From: Splendidivirga corallicola
Lineage (GTDB): Bacteria; Bacteroidota; Bacteroidia; Cytophagales; Cyclobacteriaceae
Assembly (NCBI GenBank): GCA_030442035.1
Contig: JAUJEA010000011.1
Coordinates: 62,001-126,000 of the forward strand
Direction of reading: 5' to 3'
DNA: 64,000 nt
Shown here: piece after piece, positions 53,176 to 62,408 of the stretch
How the letters are laid out: each line of letters starts with the position of its first letter
Position numbering within the stretch: the first letter of the stretch is position 1
Position numbers and translations under genes: made by a program
The notes under the pieces: generated by a model
The model's database searches: none
What the model was told of the DNA's origin: nothing
Seen by the model: the letters and a program-made list of their open reading frames with translations, nothing else

Positions 53176-54141
53176 CTAGAGCTCAAGCACACCGATAATA
53201 TCATTACTTAAAAATCGCCCCCCGGGATATTTCCCTGTATAATCAAGATTCAACCAGATATTTCCTGCACTGTCCTTGTGGTAAAAAATACTCTTACCAA
53301 GTGCATCATGTTTAAATAGATCCCTTCGAATGAGTTCTACGGCCTTCTTTAATTGATGCTCATCCTGCATTCTGAGTTCCGGATAAATATGACTTGGTGT
53401 GCGGATCATTCTCACATCTCCTCCTATATTTTTTAAGCAACTTGCAATCAGAATGGTATAATCGTCGCAGTCACCATTGAACTTACCATCAATGGTGAGA
53501 TGTTCAATTGTTTCAGCCGGAGAAGCAAAATATTCTTCATCTTTAGGATCAGCCACATAGATCCATTTCTCATTGATCTCCTTAAAGATGGAGAAGTATT
53601 GTATTAATTCCCGATTCTCCTCATATCGCTTATGATTAACAAAGTGTTTTGTTGCTGCTTTAACTGCGAAGTTCCTAATTTTGGAATCTTTTTCCCGAAT
53701 TAGTTCCGCTACTTCCAATGCATCCGGAAACGGCTCGGAGCTCTCAGACATCACTGAAACAATCTGAGACTGCTGTTGCAAACGATTAATCAGGGCCATA
53801 TAATCATTGATGGCATCCTTAAAAGTATAACTACCGGCAATGGTACTCACCGATAAACCTAAAAAAACAGCAATGGTCAGGAAGTAGGCCAATGGTTTGA
53901 TCCGCTTTATAACATAGTTCATTACCAGCACTAAAAGGCCAAAAACAAGGAAATAGGCAACATTAACATCGGATATAATGGCAAATTGAAAATTGTCCAA
54001 AAAGGGAGCCACCAACAATAGCAGCGGCCATGCACTGAGCAATGCCAAACTAAACACTACAACATTTGTTCTGTAGTATTTATGAATGCTTGATTTGTTA
54101 ATTTGTATTTTCCCCTTCATCTTCTCTACCAGATTGGACAT
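53176..54141 (-). CDS. Membrane-anchored transglutaminase-like protein
   Basis: This 321-residue protein has three hydrophobic N-terminal segments (about 25-50, 55-75, 82-105) and a soluble C-terminal transglutaminase-like domain (about 180-320). The papain-type triad is visible: Cys in GDCDDYTI (about 227), His in TPSHIYPE (about 246) and Asp in WLNLDYTG (about 304). It may be a protease, a peptide-processing enzyme or a non-catalytic module. No partner gene identifies its substrate. It is transcribed away from the rluD-type gene's stop with an 86-bp gap upstream. Confidence 0.88.
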   Translation of the reverse strand: MSNLVEKMKGKIQINKSSIHKYYRTNVVVFSLALLSAWPLLLLVAPFLDNFQFAIISDVNVAYFLVFGLLVLVMNYVIKRIKPLAYFLTIAVFLGLSVSTIAGSYTFKDAINDYMALINRLQQQSQIVSVMSESSEPFPDALEVAELIREKDSKIRNFAVKAATKHFVNHKRYEENRELIQYFSIFKEINEKWIYVADPKDEEYFASPAETIEHLTIDGKFNGDCDDYTILIASCLKNIGGDVRMIRTPSHIYPELRMQDEHQLKKAVELIRRDLFKHDALGKSIFYHKDSAGNIWLNLDYTGKYPGGRFLSNDIIGVLEL

Positions 54142-54227
54142 TCAGGTGGGCTAGTCTAATACCTTTAACTGAAAAAGATCAAAAATTGATCCAAAAAAAT
54201 GAGAAAATTTATTGGCTTGTATGAATT

Positions 54228-55250
54228 TTAGTGATTTTGCACATATTTCTCCCATTTTTCCACCACTAATTTAAAGTCTTCGGGCAACTTTGAATCGAAT
54301 TGCATATTCTTTTTTGTGACAGGGTGCTCAAAACCCAGTGACTTCGCATGTAAAGCCTGCCTTGACATTATTTTAAAACAATTGTCTACAAAACTTTTGT
54401 ATTTGGAAAACTGAGTTCCCTTTAAGATCCTATTGCCACCATAGGTTTCATCGTTGAACAATGGATGCCCGATATGCTTCAAGTGAGCCCTGATCTGATG
54501 GGTACGACCGGTCTCCAAATTACATTGCAAAAGTGATACATACCTGAGCCGATTCAAAACTTTATAATGTGTAACCGCCCTACGCCCAATATTCTCATCT
54601 GTAAAAGCTACGGTTATCCTGCGGTCTTTCGGACTTCTTCCCAGGTTGATATCGATAGTGCCCTGGTCATGCTCAGGTTCACCCCAGACCAATGCGTAAT
54701 AAGTCCTTTCTATGCTGTGGTCAAAAAACTGTTTGGCCAGACTGGTCATAGCCATTTCACTTTTTGCAATAACAAGTAAGCCTGAAGTATCCTTATCAAT
54801 TCTATGAACAAGTCCGGGCCTACCCTCATTATCTTTCATAGTGGGCAGTTGTTGAAAGTGATAAACCAGTGCATTCACTAAGGTGCCAGTCCAATTATTA
54901 TATGCGGGATGCACTACCATCCCAGCGGGCTTGTTCACAACAAGTAAATGATCATCTTCATAGGTAATATCAAGATCAATATTCTCCGGAACAACTTCTG
55001 TCTCTCTGGGTGGCTCAGGTAGCGAGATGGTTATTAAGTCACTGGGCTTGACTTTATAATTAGGTTTTATTTCGTGCTCATTCACCAGTACGAATCCCTG
55101 ACGAATCCCGTCCTGGATCTTATTCCTGGTAACATTCGGCAATCTATCCATTAAGAACTTATCTATTCTCATTGGATCCTGCCCGGGATCCACATCAATT
55201 CGATGATGTTCAAATAGTTCTTCTTGCTCTTCAAAATCCTCAATATTCAT
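54228..55250 (-). CDS. rluD: RluA/RluD-family 23S rRNA pseudouridine synthase
   Basis: This 340-residue protein has an S4 RNA-binding domain (about 27-85, RIDKFLMDRLPNVTRNKIQ) and a catalytic domain (about 95-315). The catalytic Asp is at about 152 in HRIDKDTSGLLV. A conserved KPAGMVVHP motif precedes it and GRTHQIRAHLKHIGHP follows. It isomerises uridines in large-subunit rRNA. RluD is the most likely family member; RluC or RluA substrates cannot be excluded from sequence alone. No operon partner is obvious. Confidence 0.92.
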   Translation of the reverse strand: MNIEDFEEQEELFEHHRIDVDPGQDPMRIDKFLMDRLPNVTRNKIQDGIRQGFVLVNEHEIKPNYKVKPSDLITISLPEPPRETEVVPENIDLDITYEDDHLLVVNKPAGMVVHPAYNNWTGTLVNALVYHFQQLPTMKDNEGRPGLVHRIDKDTSGLLVIAKSEMAMTSLAKQFFDHSIERTYYALVWGEPEHDQGTIDINLGRSPKDRRITVAFTDENIGRRAVTHYKVLNRLRYVSLLQCNLETGRTHQIRAHLKHIGHPLFNDETYGGNRILKGTQFSKYKSFVDNCFKIMSRQALHAKSLGFEHPVTKKNMQFDSKLPEDFKLVVEKWEKYVQNH

Positions 55251-55365
55251 TAATCTATACTTATACTATCAGATGTTGCTAATATAATACTAAGATTTAC
55301 CAAAATTCTTAATTCTCCAGCAAGTATGTTTGTGGTAATTAAAATACTATCGTCAAAAAAGAGTA

Positions 55366-55373
55366 TATCTTTG
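55366..55373 (+). promoter_or_regulatory. -7 box immediately before the DMT transporter start
   Basis: TATCTTTG matches TAnnTTTG but ends only 4 bp before the ATG at 55378. Transcription would begin at or near the start codon, so the mRNA may be leaderless. The site could also be chance. Confidence 0.35.
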
Positions 55374-55377
55374 GTCA

Positions 55378-56247
55378 ATGCTTGATAAATTTCGCCCTTA
55401 TCTTGAGCTTAATCTCTCACTGATCCTGATGTCAACCTCCGGCATTCTGGGAAGGGTCATAGACCTTCCGGTTTCACTGATCATTTTTTTCAGGTGTGTT
55501 GTCGGTGCCATTTTTCTCTTCTTCTTTATCAAAATTGCCAAGGAAAAATTACAGGTCCGTTTAAAAAGACATAGGTTCATCATCTTACTGGCCGGGTCTC
55601 TTCTTTCTTTTCATTGGGTCACTTACTTTTTCTCTATCAAAATATCCAGTGTAGCGGTAGGTATGATCTCATTATTTACCTATCCGGTCATTACTACACT
55701 GATAGAGCCTCTTTTTTTCAAGACAAAATTGTCTATCATCGATCTCATTTCTTCGGTTGCTGTCATTTTCGGTATTTTTATGATCGTTCCGGCGTTTGAT
55801 TTAAGCAATGATATAACCTACGGTATACTCATTGGTGTTTTCTCTGCACTATTGTATTCTGTTCGAAACCTGCTCAATAAAAAATTAATACATAATTATT
55901 CCAGTTCTGTTTTAATGTTGTATCAATTGTTAATATCTGCCATATTACTGATACCAACATTATTTATTTATGATTTTCAATTGGACACTGTTACCATTCA
56001 GTTGTTATTACTCCTATCCATTATTACCACAGCCACAGCGCACACTTTGTTTGTGAAAAGTTTAAAATACTTCAGTACCAGTACAGCCAGCATATTAAGT
56101 AGCCTCATTCCGGTATATGGCATATTGTGGGCGGTGCTTTTTATCTCGGAAAAGTTGAGTACTGAAATCATCATCGGTGGTAGTATTATTGTATTGACCG
56201 TTGCGGCTCAAAGCTTGAAGCACTACGGCCAACAAAAAAGCGGCTGA
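55378..56247 (+). CDS. DMT-family transporter (two EamA domains)
   Basis: This 289-residue integral membrane protein has ten hydrophobic segments arranged as two EamA repeats (about 8-135 and 150-280). It has the usual small, polar residues in the repeated helices (TSGILGRVIDLP, SFHWVTYFFSIKISS, SSLIPVYGILWAVLFISEKL). Such proteins usually export amino acids or other metabolites. It is followed 4 bp later by a PLP enzyme gene of the ACC deaminase/D-cysteine desulfhydrase group, so the two are likely co-transcribed. Substrate unknown. Confidence 0.9.
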   Translation: MLDKFRPYLELNLSLILMSTSGILGRVIDLPVSLIIFFRCVVGAIFLFFFIKIAKEKLQVRLKRHRFIILLAGSLLSFHWVTYFFSIKISSVAVGMISLFTYPVITTLIEPLFFKTKLSIIDLISSVAVIFGIFMIVPAFDLSNDITYGILIGVFSALLYSVRNLLNKKLIHNYSSSVLMLYQLLISAILLIPTLFIYDFQLDTVTIQLLLLLSIITTATAHTLFVKSLKYFSTSTASILSSLIPVYGILWAVLFISEKLSTEIIIGGSIIVLTVAAQSLKHYGQQKSG

Positions 56248-56251
56248 TAAG

Positions 56252-57169
56252 ATGACTGGAATATCTGATCGGATACCATTGCAAAGAATCTACGAAAGTG
56301 CATTTGATGAAAAAAAAATTCAACTATTCATCAAGAGAGAAGATATGATCCACCCTGTTATATCAGGGAATAAGTGGAGGAAACTAAAGTATAATTTAGT
56401 TGAAGCCAAAAAAAAGGGTTTCAAAAAGCTCCTGACATTTGGTGGAGCTTATTCCAATCATATTCTCTCGGTAGCAGGAGCCGGAAAAGAATACGGATTT
56501 GAAACCATTGGAATTATTCGAGGTGAAGAATCACTTCCTTTAAATCCAACATTGAAAACATCTTCCCAAAAATTTGGGATGCAGCTGCACTATGTAAGTC
56601 GATCCAAGTACAAAGACAAAAATGATTCATCATTTATCGAAAGTTTAAGAGCCCAGTTTGGTGATTTTTATCTTTTACCCGAGGGCGGCACTAATGTTTT
56701 GGCGATCAAAGGTTGTATTGAGATTGTGGAGGACATCGATATGGATTTCGATTATATCTGTAGCAGCTGTGGTACCGGAGGTACTCTGTCCGGCATTATT
56801 ATCGGTTTAAAAGGCAGCAAAAAAGCGCTTGGTTTTTCTGCCCTCAAAGGAGATTTTCTCGAAAAAGACATTAGTCAGTTTATTCACGATTATCATGGGA
56901 TCAATTATAACAACTGGTCCGTCAACAGTGATTTTCATTTCGGTGGATATGCCAAGGTTAAACCTGAATTAATCTCATTTATAAATGATTTCAAAGAAAG
57001 ACACGGCATTCCATTAGATCCGATCTATACAGGAAAAATGCTCTTTGGTATATATGACCTTGTTGACAAAGGCTATTTTGAAAACGAATCAAAAATCATT
57101 GCTATACACACCGGTGGTTTACAGGGTATTGAAGGTTTTAATGAAAGATACGGAGGAGTTATTCAATGA
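56252..57169 (+). CDS. ACC deaminase/D-cysteine desulfhydrase-family PLP enzyme
   Basis: This 305-residue fold-type II PLP enzyme has the Schiff-base Lys in SGNKWRKLKYN (about 38) and the catalytic-Ser region GGAYSNHILS (about 69). The PLP-phosphate loop SSCGTGGTLSG is at about 172. It would deaminate an amino acid such as D-cysteine or 1-aminocyclopropane-1-carboxylate to ammonia and a keto acid. It is slightly shorter than characterised members (about 325-340). The adjacent DMT transporter gene, 4 bp upstream, suggests a shared substrate or product. Confidence 0.88.
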   Translation: MTGISDRIPLQRIYESAFDEKKIQLFIKREDMIHPVISGNKWRKLKYNLVEAKKKGFKKLLTFGGAYSNHILSVAGAGKEYGFETIGIIRGEESLPLNPTLKTSSQKFGMQLHYVSRSKYKDKNDSSFIESLRAQFGDFYLLPEGGTNVLAIKGCIEIVEDIDMDFDYICSSCGTGGTLSGIIIGLKGSKKALGFSALKGDFLEKDISQFIHDYHGINYNNWSVNSDFHFGGYAKVKPELISFINDFKERHGIPLDPIYTGKMLFGIYDLVDKGYFENESKIIAIHTGGLQGIEGFNERYGGVIQ

Positions 57170-57170
57170 A

Positions 57171-57779
57171 TTATTTCCTTTTTATCGAACTTAACCATGA
57201 ACCAATGCCACGTCTGCTGGGTTTTTCCAAGAGTATTTTGGCTTCATTAGCTCCCTTTATCCCTCCGACAGTATAAAATGCGGTGGGCAACAGTTCTTTG
57301 ATACTTTTTTCAACCTGGGGCTGATTTTCTCTTTCCAGTACTGTAAAAATGATATTCTCTTTGCCATCCTTGCCATTACCCTGTAAAACAGAATAGCGAA
57401 AATTGTTTTCTTTAAGAAAAGCGGTAAAATCATTTACATTCTTTCTGGTGATAATTCGCATCACTACTTTTCCAAGTGCAAGTTTCTCCTCAATGATCAT
57501 CCCTACAAAAATGCCTGCGGCAAATCCGGCCGGATAAGCTATATAAGAAAAAATGTTATCTACGTGTTTAAAAATTTGTCCTATTGCCAACAACCAGATC
57601 AACGATTCAAAAAAACCTAAAAAGGTGGACAAAAACTTTTTACCACTCATGACATAAATGATCCTGACCGTATTAATGGACACATCACAAATCCTGGCCA
57701 GAAATATGAGCAAGGGAAGAATCACATAGCTGAAAATTGGTGTATCAATTCCCAGTTGTTCCGTAAAAAAAGTTTCCAT
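57171..57779 (-). CDS. DUF2179/UPF0316-type membrane protein
   Basis: I chose the ATG at 57777-57779 (METFFTEQLG, 202 residues); a TTG at 57815 would add 12 residues. Two to three hydrophobic segments (about 15-110) precede a soluble DUF2179 domain (about 115-185), with VVMRIITRKNVNDF and TVGGIKGANE motifs. The DUF2179 domain resembles small ligand-sensing folds, but its role is unknown. It is convergent with the PLP enzyme gene (1-bp gap between stops). Confidence 0.88.
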   Translation of the reverse strand: METFFTEQLGIDTPIFSYVILPLLIFLARICDVSINTVRIIYVMSGKKFLSTFLGFFESLIWLLAIGQIFKHVDNIFSYIAYPAGFAAGIFVGMIIEEKLALGKVVMRIITRKNVNDFTAFLKENNFRYSVLQGNGKDGKENIIFTVLERENQPQVEKSIKELLPTAFYTVGGIKGANEAKILLEKPSRRGIGSWLSSIKRK

Positions 57780-57924
57780 GATCTTATCTATCAAATTCCC
57801 TACAAAATTTGACAATTATCAGATCATTGCCTAATAAGAAGAAATAAATACTTCTAAAAAAGATGACAAAATTTCACGAACCAAAAAGCCAAAAGCTCTT
57901 ATAAAAATTATTAAGTCTTTATTA

Positions 57925-59196
57925 TTAAAGCATAAATAATAAGTACCAGCTTAATACAGCTCCTAAATAACCCAGCAGTGCCGGTAGCGAACCTTTTTTG
58001 AAATACTCAACAAAGCTCAGTTCACGAACCTGACCCATGGCAGCAACACCCGCAGCAGATCCGATAACCATAATACTACCACCCGTCCCCGCTGTGATAG
58101 CCAGCAAAATCCAGTAAATAAAATTTATTCCCTCGGGCAGCATTTTAATCACAGCTGCTGTTAGAGGAACATTATCAAGAACAGAGGATATTATTCCCAA
58201 CCAAGTATGTCCAAAAATGATCTTGTTGGGATCACCAGCAGGATCTGAGCCAAATATTAACTGTGCTATGTCCCCCAATATTCCCTGGACTTGCAATGCG
58301 TTAACTGCCAATAAAATACCAACAAAAAAGTTCAAAGTGGCCATGTCTATGGTTTTGATAATATTAACAATATGACCCGCTTTTTTCTTTAGTTTTCCTT
58401 TTTTAAGTTTTACATCAATAACGATGGCCACTACGCCCAATCCGAAAATTATTCCAAAGAAAGGGGGCAAGTGTAAAATGTTCACCAACACTGCAAAACC
58501 AAAAGTTGCCAACCCAAGAACAATGATTTGCCACTGCAAGGGTAGCACCTCATGGCTTTCCTTACTTTCTCTATTCTCAAAAACAATTCTGGAAGTCAGT
58601 AGGGCCTGGGGTATAACCCATGCCACAATGGATGGTACAAAACCATAAAACAGGATTTCCCATGCTGTGAATTTGCCTGCCAACCATAACATGATGGTAG
58701 TAACATCACCAACCGGGGACATAGCTCCTCCAGCATTTGCAGCAATGACGGTATTGATCACAAAGACGCTAAAATTTTCCTTTCTAATGTAGAGATGTCG
58801 CCCGATTTGAATCATCACCAAGGTGCTGGTCAGGTTATCCAGAAGTGCGGAGGCAATAAATGTGATAAGCCCAAGGATCCAGAAAAGTTTTTTGTTTGAA
58901 ATATTTACACCCAGCAATTTCGACTCGATCCAGGTAAAAAAACGGAAGTGCCCCATCATTTCAACAATGGTCATAGCCCCCATCAGGAATATCACCAATT
59001 CAAAAATTTCAGCGGAACCATGCAAAATAGCATTGTGTAGTGTTTCAGAAGATTTTCCAAATGCCACAACCATCCACATTAATGAACCGGTAAACAAAGC
59101 AATCCAGCTTTTGTTTACCTTGAAGTGGTGTTCCAGCGCAATACCAACAAATCCGGCAGAAAATATAGCGATAAGTAAAAAAGATTGTAGATCCAT
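57925..59196 (-). CDS. nhaD: NhaD-type Na+/H+ antiporter
   Basis: This 423-residue ion-transporter-superfamily protein has about 12 hydrophobic segments. The paired motifs ALLDNLTSTLVMIQIG (about 115) and SVLDNVPLTAAVIKM (about 335) and the AANAGGAMSPVGDVTTIMLW stretch (about 153-172) are diagnostic for NhaD. It exchanges cytoplasmic Na+ for external H+, typical of marine or halotolerant bacteria. It is a single gene. The sequence fits a sodium-rich habitat when read with the BASS transporter and the Trk system. Confidence 0.94.
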   Translation of the reverse strand: MDLQSFLLIAIFSAGFVGIALEHHFKVNKSWIALFTGSLMWMVVAFGKSSETLHNAILHGSAEIFELVIFLMGAMTIVEMMGHFRFFTWIESKLLGVNISNKKLFWILGLITFIASALLDNLTSTLVMIQIGRHLYIRKENFSVFVINTVIAANAGGAMSPVGDVTTIMLWLAGKFTAWEILFYGFVPSIVAWVIPQALLTSRIVFENRESKESHEVLPLQWQIIVLGLATFGFAVLVNILHLPPFFGIIFGLGVVAIVIDVKLKKGKLKKKAGHIVNIIKTIDMATLNFFVGILLAVNALQVQGILGDIAQLIFGSDPAGDPNKIIFGHTWLGIISSVLDNVPLTAAVIKMLPEGINFIYWILLAITAGTGGSIMVIGSAAGVAAMGQVRELSFVEYFKKGSLPALLGYLGAVLSWYLLFML

Positions 59197-59326
59197 GATC
59201 CTGAATAGTTCCTGTGAGACAAAATTTTACACCAAACAAGGGATTAGTTCGATTGCTTGGTTGATGCCGCGAAAGTCTTAAAAAAAACTTTCTTGGCTTA
59301 TGATCAGGATCATTTGATCGGCTAAC

Positions 59327-59554
59327 TTATATCTGTTTTATCCGGATGATCTTTACCGGGCAGGCATTGGCAGCCTTTTGATTTTCCTCCAGCTCATCAT
59401 CCTGTACCCGGACTGTATAAAAACCTTTCTTTTCAACACCATCAATCAATGTGCATTTGCCATCTTTCTTCGACATACGCCATCGTTGAAAGGCAAGCTC
59501 TACACAATAATTGCAACCAATACATTTTTCACGCTGATGGGTAATGATAACCAT
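59327..59554 (-). CDS. Small single-cluster ferredoxin-like protein
   Basis: This 75-residue protein has CxxCxxC at positions 11, 14 and 17 (KCIGCNYC) and a lone Cys65 in ACPVKII. This is the set expected for one [4Fe-4S] cluster of the single-cluster ferredoxin type. The fourth ligand of the classical first motif is not present at 18-21. The start ATG overlaps the stop codon of the U32 gene by one base (TAATG), so translation is probably coupled. It is the likely electron donor or partner of the U32 protein. Confidence 0.88.
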   Translation of the reverse strand: MVIITHQREKCIGCNYCVELAFQRWRMSKKDGKCTLIDGVEKKGFYTVRVQDDELEENQKAANACPVKIIRIKQI

Positions 59555-60789
59555 TAGGTCGCAACAAGTTTATAGAGTTTATCAGCCTTACGAATTGTCT
59601 GGTCCAAAGTAAAAGTGCATTCGTCCTCTTTCCCTGCAGATTTTACAAATTGGCCATCCACCTGGAGACTGGCTATCTCCGTTTCTATCACACCTGTGGT
59701 CGGACCGGTTATTAAAACTTTATCGCCCACTGTTAATGCTTGTGATTCTATTTTAAAGTGACCTACTTTAGCTTTCGGGAAATAATGTATGCCCTTACCC
59801 AGGTAAACCTTCTTTTGTGTTGCTTTCGATCCGCTGGTATCTGTCCACTCGCCAAGTTCCTGCCCAAGATAATAACCTCCCCAAAAACCACGATTATAGA
59901 TTTTGTCTAAGGCATTCATCCATTCATTGATTTTTTTCTCTGTATAATTCCCCTCATAATAAGCATCAATAGCCTCTCTGTAACACCTTGTTACCGTAGC
60001 AACATATTCCGGTGCTCTACCTCTTCCCTCAATTTTTAACACTGAGATCCCGGTTTCAATAAGCTCATCGAGAAAATCAATGGTGCACAAATCCTTGGGC
60101 GACATGATATACTCATTATCAAGTGCTAGTTCATGGCCATCTTCCATATCAATCACTTTATATTTCCTTCTGCAATTTTGCATACAGGCACCCCTATTGG
60201 CCGAGGCATTTTGCGTATGCAGACTCAAATAGCATTTTCCTGATACAGCCATACAAAGTGCCCCATGACCAAAAACTTCAATTTTAACCAAATCACCAGA
60301 TGATCCTTTGATTTTTTCCTTTTCTACCTCACTACAGATCCTTTTTATCTGGCCCAAACTCAGCTCTCTGGAAAGCACCATCACATTGGAAAAATGTGCA
60401 TAGAACTTTACCGTTTCTATGTTGGTAATGTTGAGTTGTGTGGAAATATGAACCTCAACACCTATCGTGTTGGCATAACTAATAACCGCCTGATCGGAGG
60501 CAATGATGGCTGAAATTTGAGATTCTTTGACCTTGTTTATAACGGTCTTAATAATGGAAAGATCATGATCGTAGACAATCGTATTGAGTGTCAGGTATGT
60601 TTTGACACCCTTTCTTTTGCAACGGGAGGCTATTTCAGGCAGATCTTCCAATGTAAAATTCATGGTTGCTCTTGCCCTCATGTTCAATTGATCCACACCA
60701 AAATATATGGAATCTGCTCCATTATCTAAGGCTGCCTGTAATGCCTCCCATGATCCGGCAGGAGCCATTAATTCCAACTTAGTTTCCAT
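59554..60789 (-). CDS. U32-family protein, TrhP/YegQ-like
   Basis: This 411-residue protein has a TIM-barrel N-terminal region (ELMAPAGSWEALQAALDNGADSIYFG). It has the conserved Cys-rich block CYLSLHTQNASANRGACMQNCRRKY (about 203-228) that binds an Fe-S cluster in U32 proteins. Despite the peptidase name, characterised relatives TrhP/YegQ and RlhA hydroxylate RNA (tRNA uridine-34 or 23S rRNA C2501). The direct coupling to a ferredoxin gene fits an electron-requiring modification better than proteolysis. Which RNA site is modified is not readable here. Closest relatives within U32 include YhbU/UbiU (ubiquinone pathway), an alternative I think less likely in this organism. Confidence 0.85.
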   Translation of the reverse strand: METKLELMAPAGSWEALQAALDNGADSIYFGVDQLNMRARATMNFTLEDLPEIASRCKRKGVKTYLTLNTIVYDHDLSIIKTVINKVKESQISAIIASDQAVISYANTIGVEVHISTQLNITNIETVKFYAHFSNVMVLSRELSLGQIKRICSEVEKEKIKGSSGDLVKIEVFGHGALCMAVSGKCYLSLHTQNASANRGACMQNCRRKYKVIDMEDGHELALDNEYIMSPKDLCTIDFLDELIETGISVLKIEGRGRAPEYVATVTRCYREAIDAYYEGNYTEKKINEWMNALDKIYNRGFWGGYYLGQELGEWTDTSGSKATQKKVYLGKGIHYFPKAKVGHFKIESQALTVGDKVLITGPTTGVIETEIASLQVDGQFVKSAGKEDECTFTLDQTIRKADKLYKLVAT

Positions 60790-60911
60790 GGTGCAAAGAA
60801 AAAGAGAAATAACGATCGAAAAACATGACTTTTGTCATCCTGTCCAATTGTTAGTGCTAAAAATGAGATTAGCTCTGTCAAAAATTCATTGAACGGTTGA
60901 CTAAATCCTCT

Positions 60912-62288
60912 TTACCCAAAGAGATCGGAGAATACATCAATTAGTTTTCCAAAAGATTTGATCCGGATTTGATGTTGCTCCATGTTCATATTCTTTTTAC
61001 CAAATTTGGATATGTGAATTTCCTCAAAGCCAAGTTTCTCGGCTTCTGAAATTCTATGATCAACTTTGTTAACTGCCCTCAGCTCTCCGCCTAATCCAAC
61101 TTCTGCAGCAAAACATATTTTATCAGAAACGGGTATTTCTTCCAGAGAAGAGATAATGGCTGCGCAAACTGCCAAATCCAAAGCCGGATCTTCCACTTTT
61201 AAACCGCCTGCAATATTCAGGAAAACATCCTGTGTTCCTAATCTAAAATTTCCTCGCTTTTCTAATACCGCCAGTAACATATTCAGTCTCTTAGCATCAA
61301 AACCGGTTGTGCTTCTTTGCGGTGTTCCATAGGCTGCAGGACTAACAAGCGCCTGAATTTCTATGAGGAGAGGCCTGTTTCCTTCCATGGTAGCACCAAT
61401 CGTAACACCACTGAGGTCATGCTCTCGTTGAGAAATTAAGATCTCCGAAGGATTAGAAACCTCTCTGAGTCCACTTCCCTGCATTTCATAGATGCCTAAT
61501 TCGGAAGTTGATCCAAAGCGATTCTTGGTGGTTCTCAAAATCCGATAGGCCAGGTGACGGTCTCCTTCAAATTGTAGAACTGTATCTACCATGTGCTCCA
61601 ATATTTTCGGACCAGCAATTGAACCTTCCTTGGTGATATGACCTATTAAAAAAACCGGTGTTCCGGACTCTTTGGCATATTTAATTAATTCCGCAGCGGT
61701 TTCCCTCACTTGCGAAACACTACCGGCTGCTGACTCAACATGCGCAGTATGTAAAGTCTGTATGGAATCTATGATCAGAATTTCAGGATGAAGGCTTTCA
61801 ATTTGTTGAAAGATGCTTTGCGTTGAGGTTTCGGTAAGGATAAAGCAATTATCCGATTCAAAGCCAAGTCTTTGCGCTCGCATTTTTATTTGTTGATCGC
61901 TTTCTTCTCCTGATACATAGAGCACCTTCTTTCCGGTCAATCTAAGGGCCAATTGTAACATGAGTGTTGACTTTCCTATTCCCGGTTCCCCTCCGATCAG
62001 AATCAATGATCCTGAAACAATTCCTCCACCAAGTACTCGGTTCAATTCCTTGTCAGAGGTCACAATTCGATCTTCCTTTTGGAAATCGATTTCCTGAAGT
62101 TTTTTTGGTTTGGGAGATTGCCGGGTATTTCCATTGCCGGGTCTCCAATCAGATTTGGTGTTGCTCTCTTTTACAATTACTTCTTCTACAATGGTATTCC
62201 ACTCATTGCAAGCTGAACACTTTCCCTGCCATTTGGCATATTGGTTTCCACAATTCTGACAGAAAAATGCAGTTTTGACTTTGGCCAT
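60912..62288 (-). CDS. radA: DNA repair protein RadA
   Basis: This 458-residue protein has an N-terminal C4 zinc finger (CQNCGN and CSACNEW, about 10-30) and a RecA-type ATPase core with Walker A GGEPGIGKST at about 99-108. The RadA-specific KNRFG motif is at about 255, followed by a Lon-type C-terminal domain (about 285-458). It promotes branch migration in recombinational repair. Length and domain order are standard. It lies 122 bp downstream of the large unknown gene on the same strand. Confidence 0.96.
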   Translation of the reverse strand: MAKVKTAFFCQNCGNQYAKWQGKCSACNEWNTIVEEVIVKESNTKSDWRPGNGNTRQSPKPKKLQEIDFQKEDRIVTSDKELNRVLGGGIVSGSLILIGGEPGIGKSTLMLQLALRLTGKKVLYVSGEESDQQIKMRAQRLGFESDNCFILTETSTQSIFQQIESLHPEILIIDSIQTLHTAHVESAAGSVSQVRETAAELIKYAKESGTPVFLIGHITKEGSIAGPKILEHMVDTVLQFEGDRHLAYRILRTTKNRFGSTSELGIYEMQGSGLREVSNPSEILISQREHDLSGVTIGATMEGNRPLLIEIQALVSPAAYGTPQRSTTGFDAKRLNMLLAVLEKRGNFRLGTQDVFLNIAGGLKVEDPALDLAVCAAIISSLEEIPVSDKICFAAEVGLGGELRAVNKVDHRISEAEKLGFEEIHISKFGKKNMNMEQHQIRIKSFGKLIDVFSDLFG

Positions 62289-62408
62289 TTATCTTCTTAC
62301 AGAAAATTTCAATTAAAGTCTGAAGATAAATAGACTAAATAGATTTGACAATTGAATGGCTGAAGGAGTATAAATTTAGTTTAGTGATCGAGGAATTATT
62401 CTATTGCT

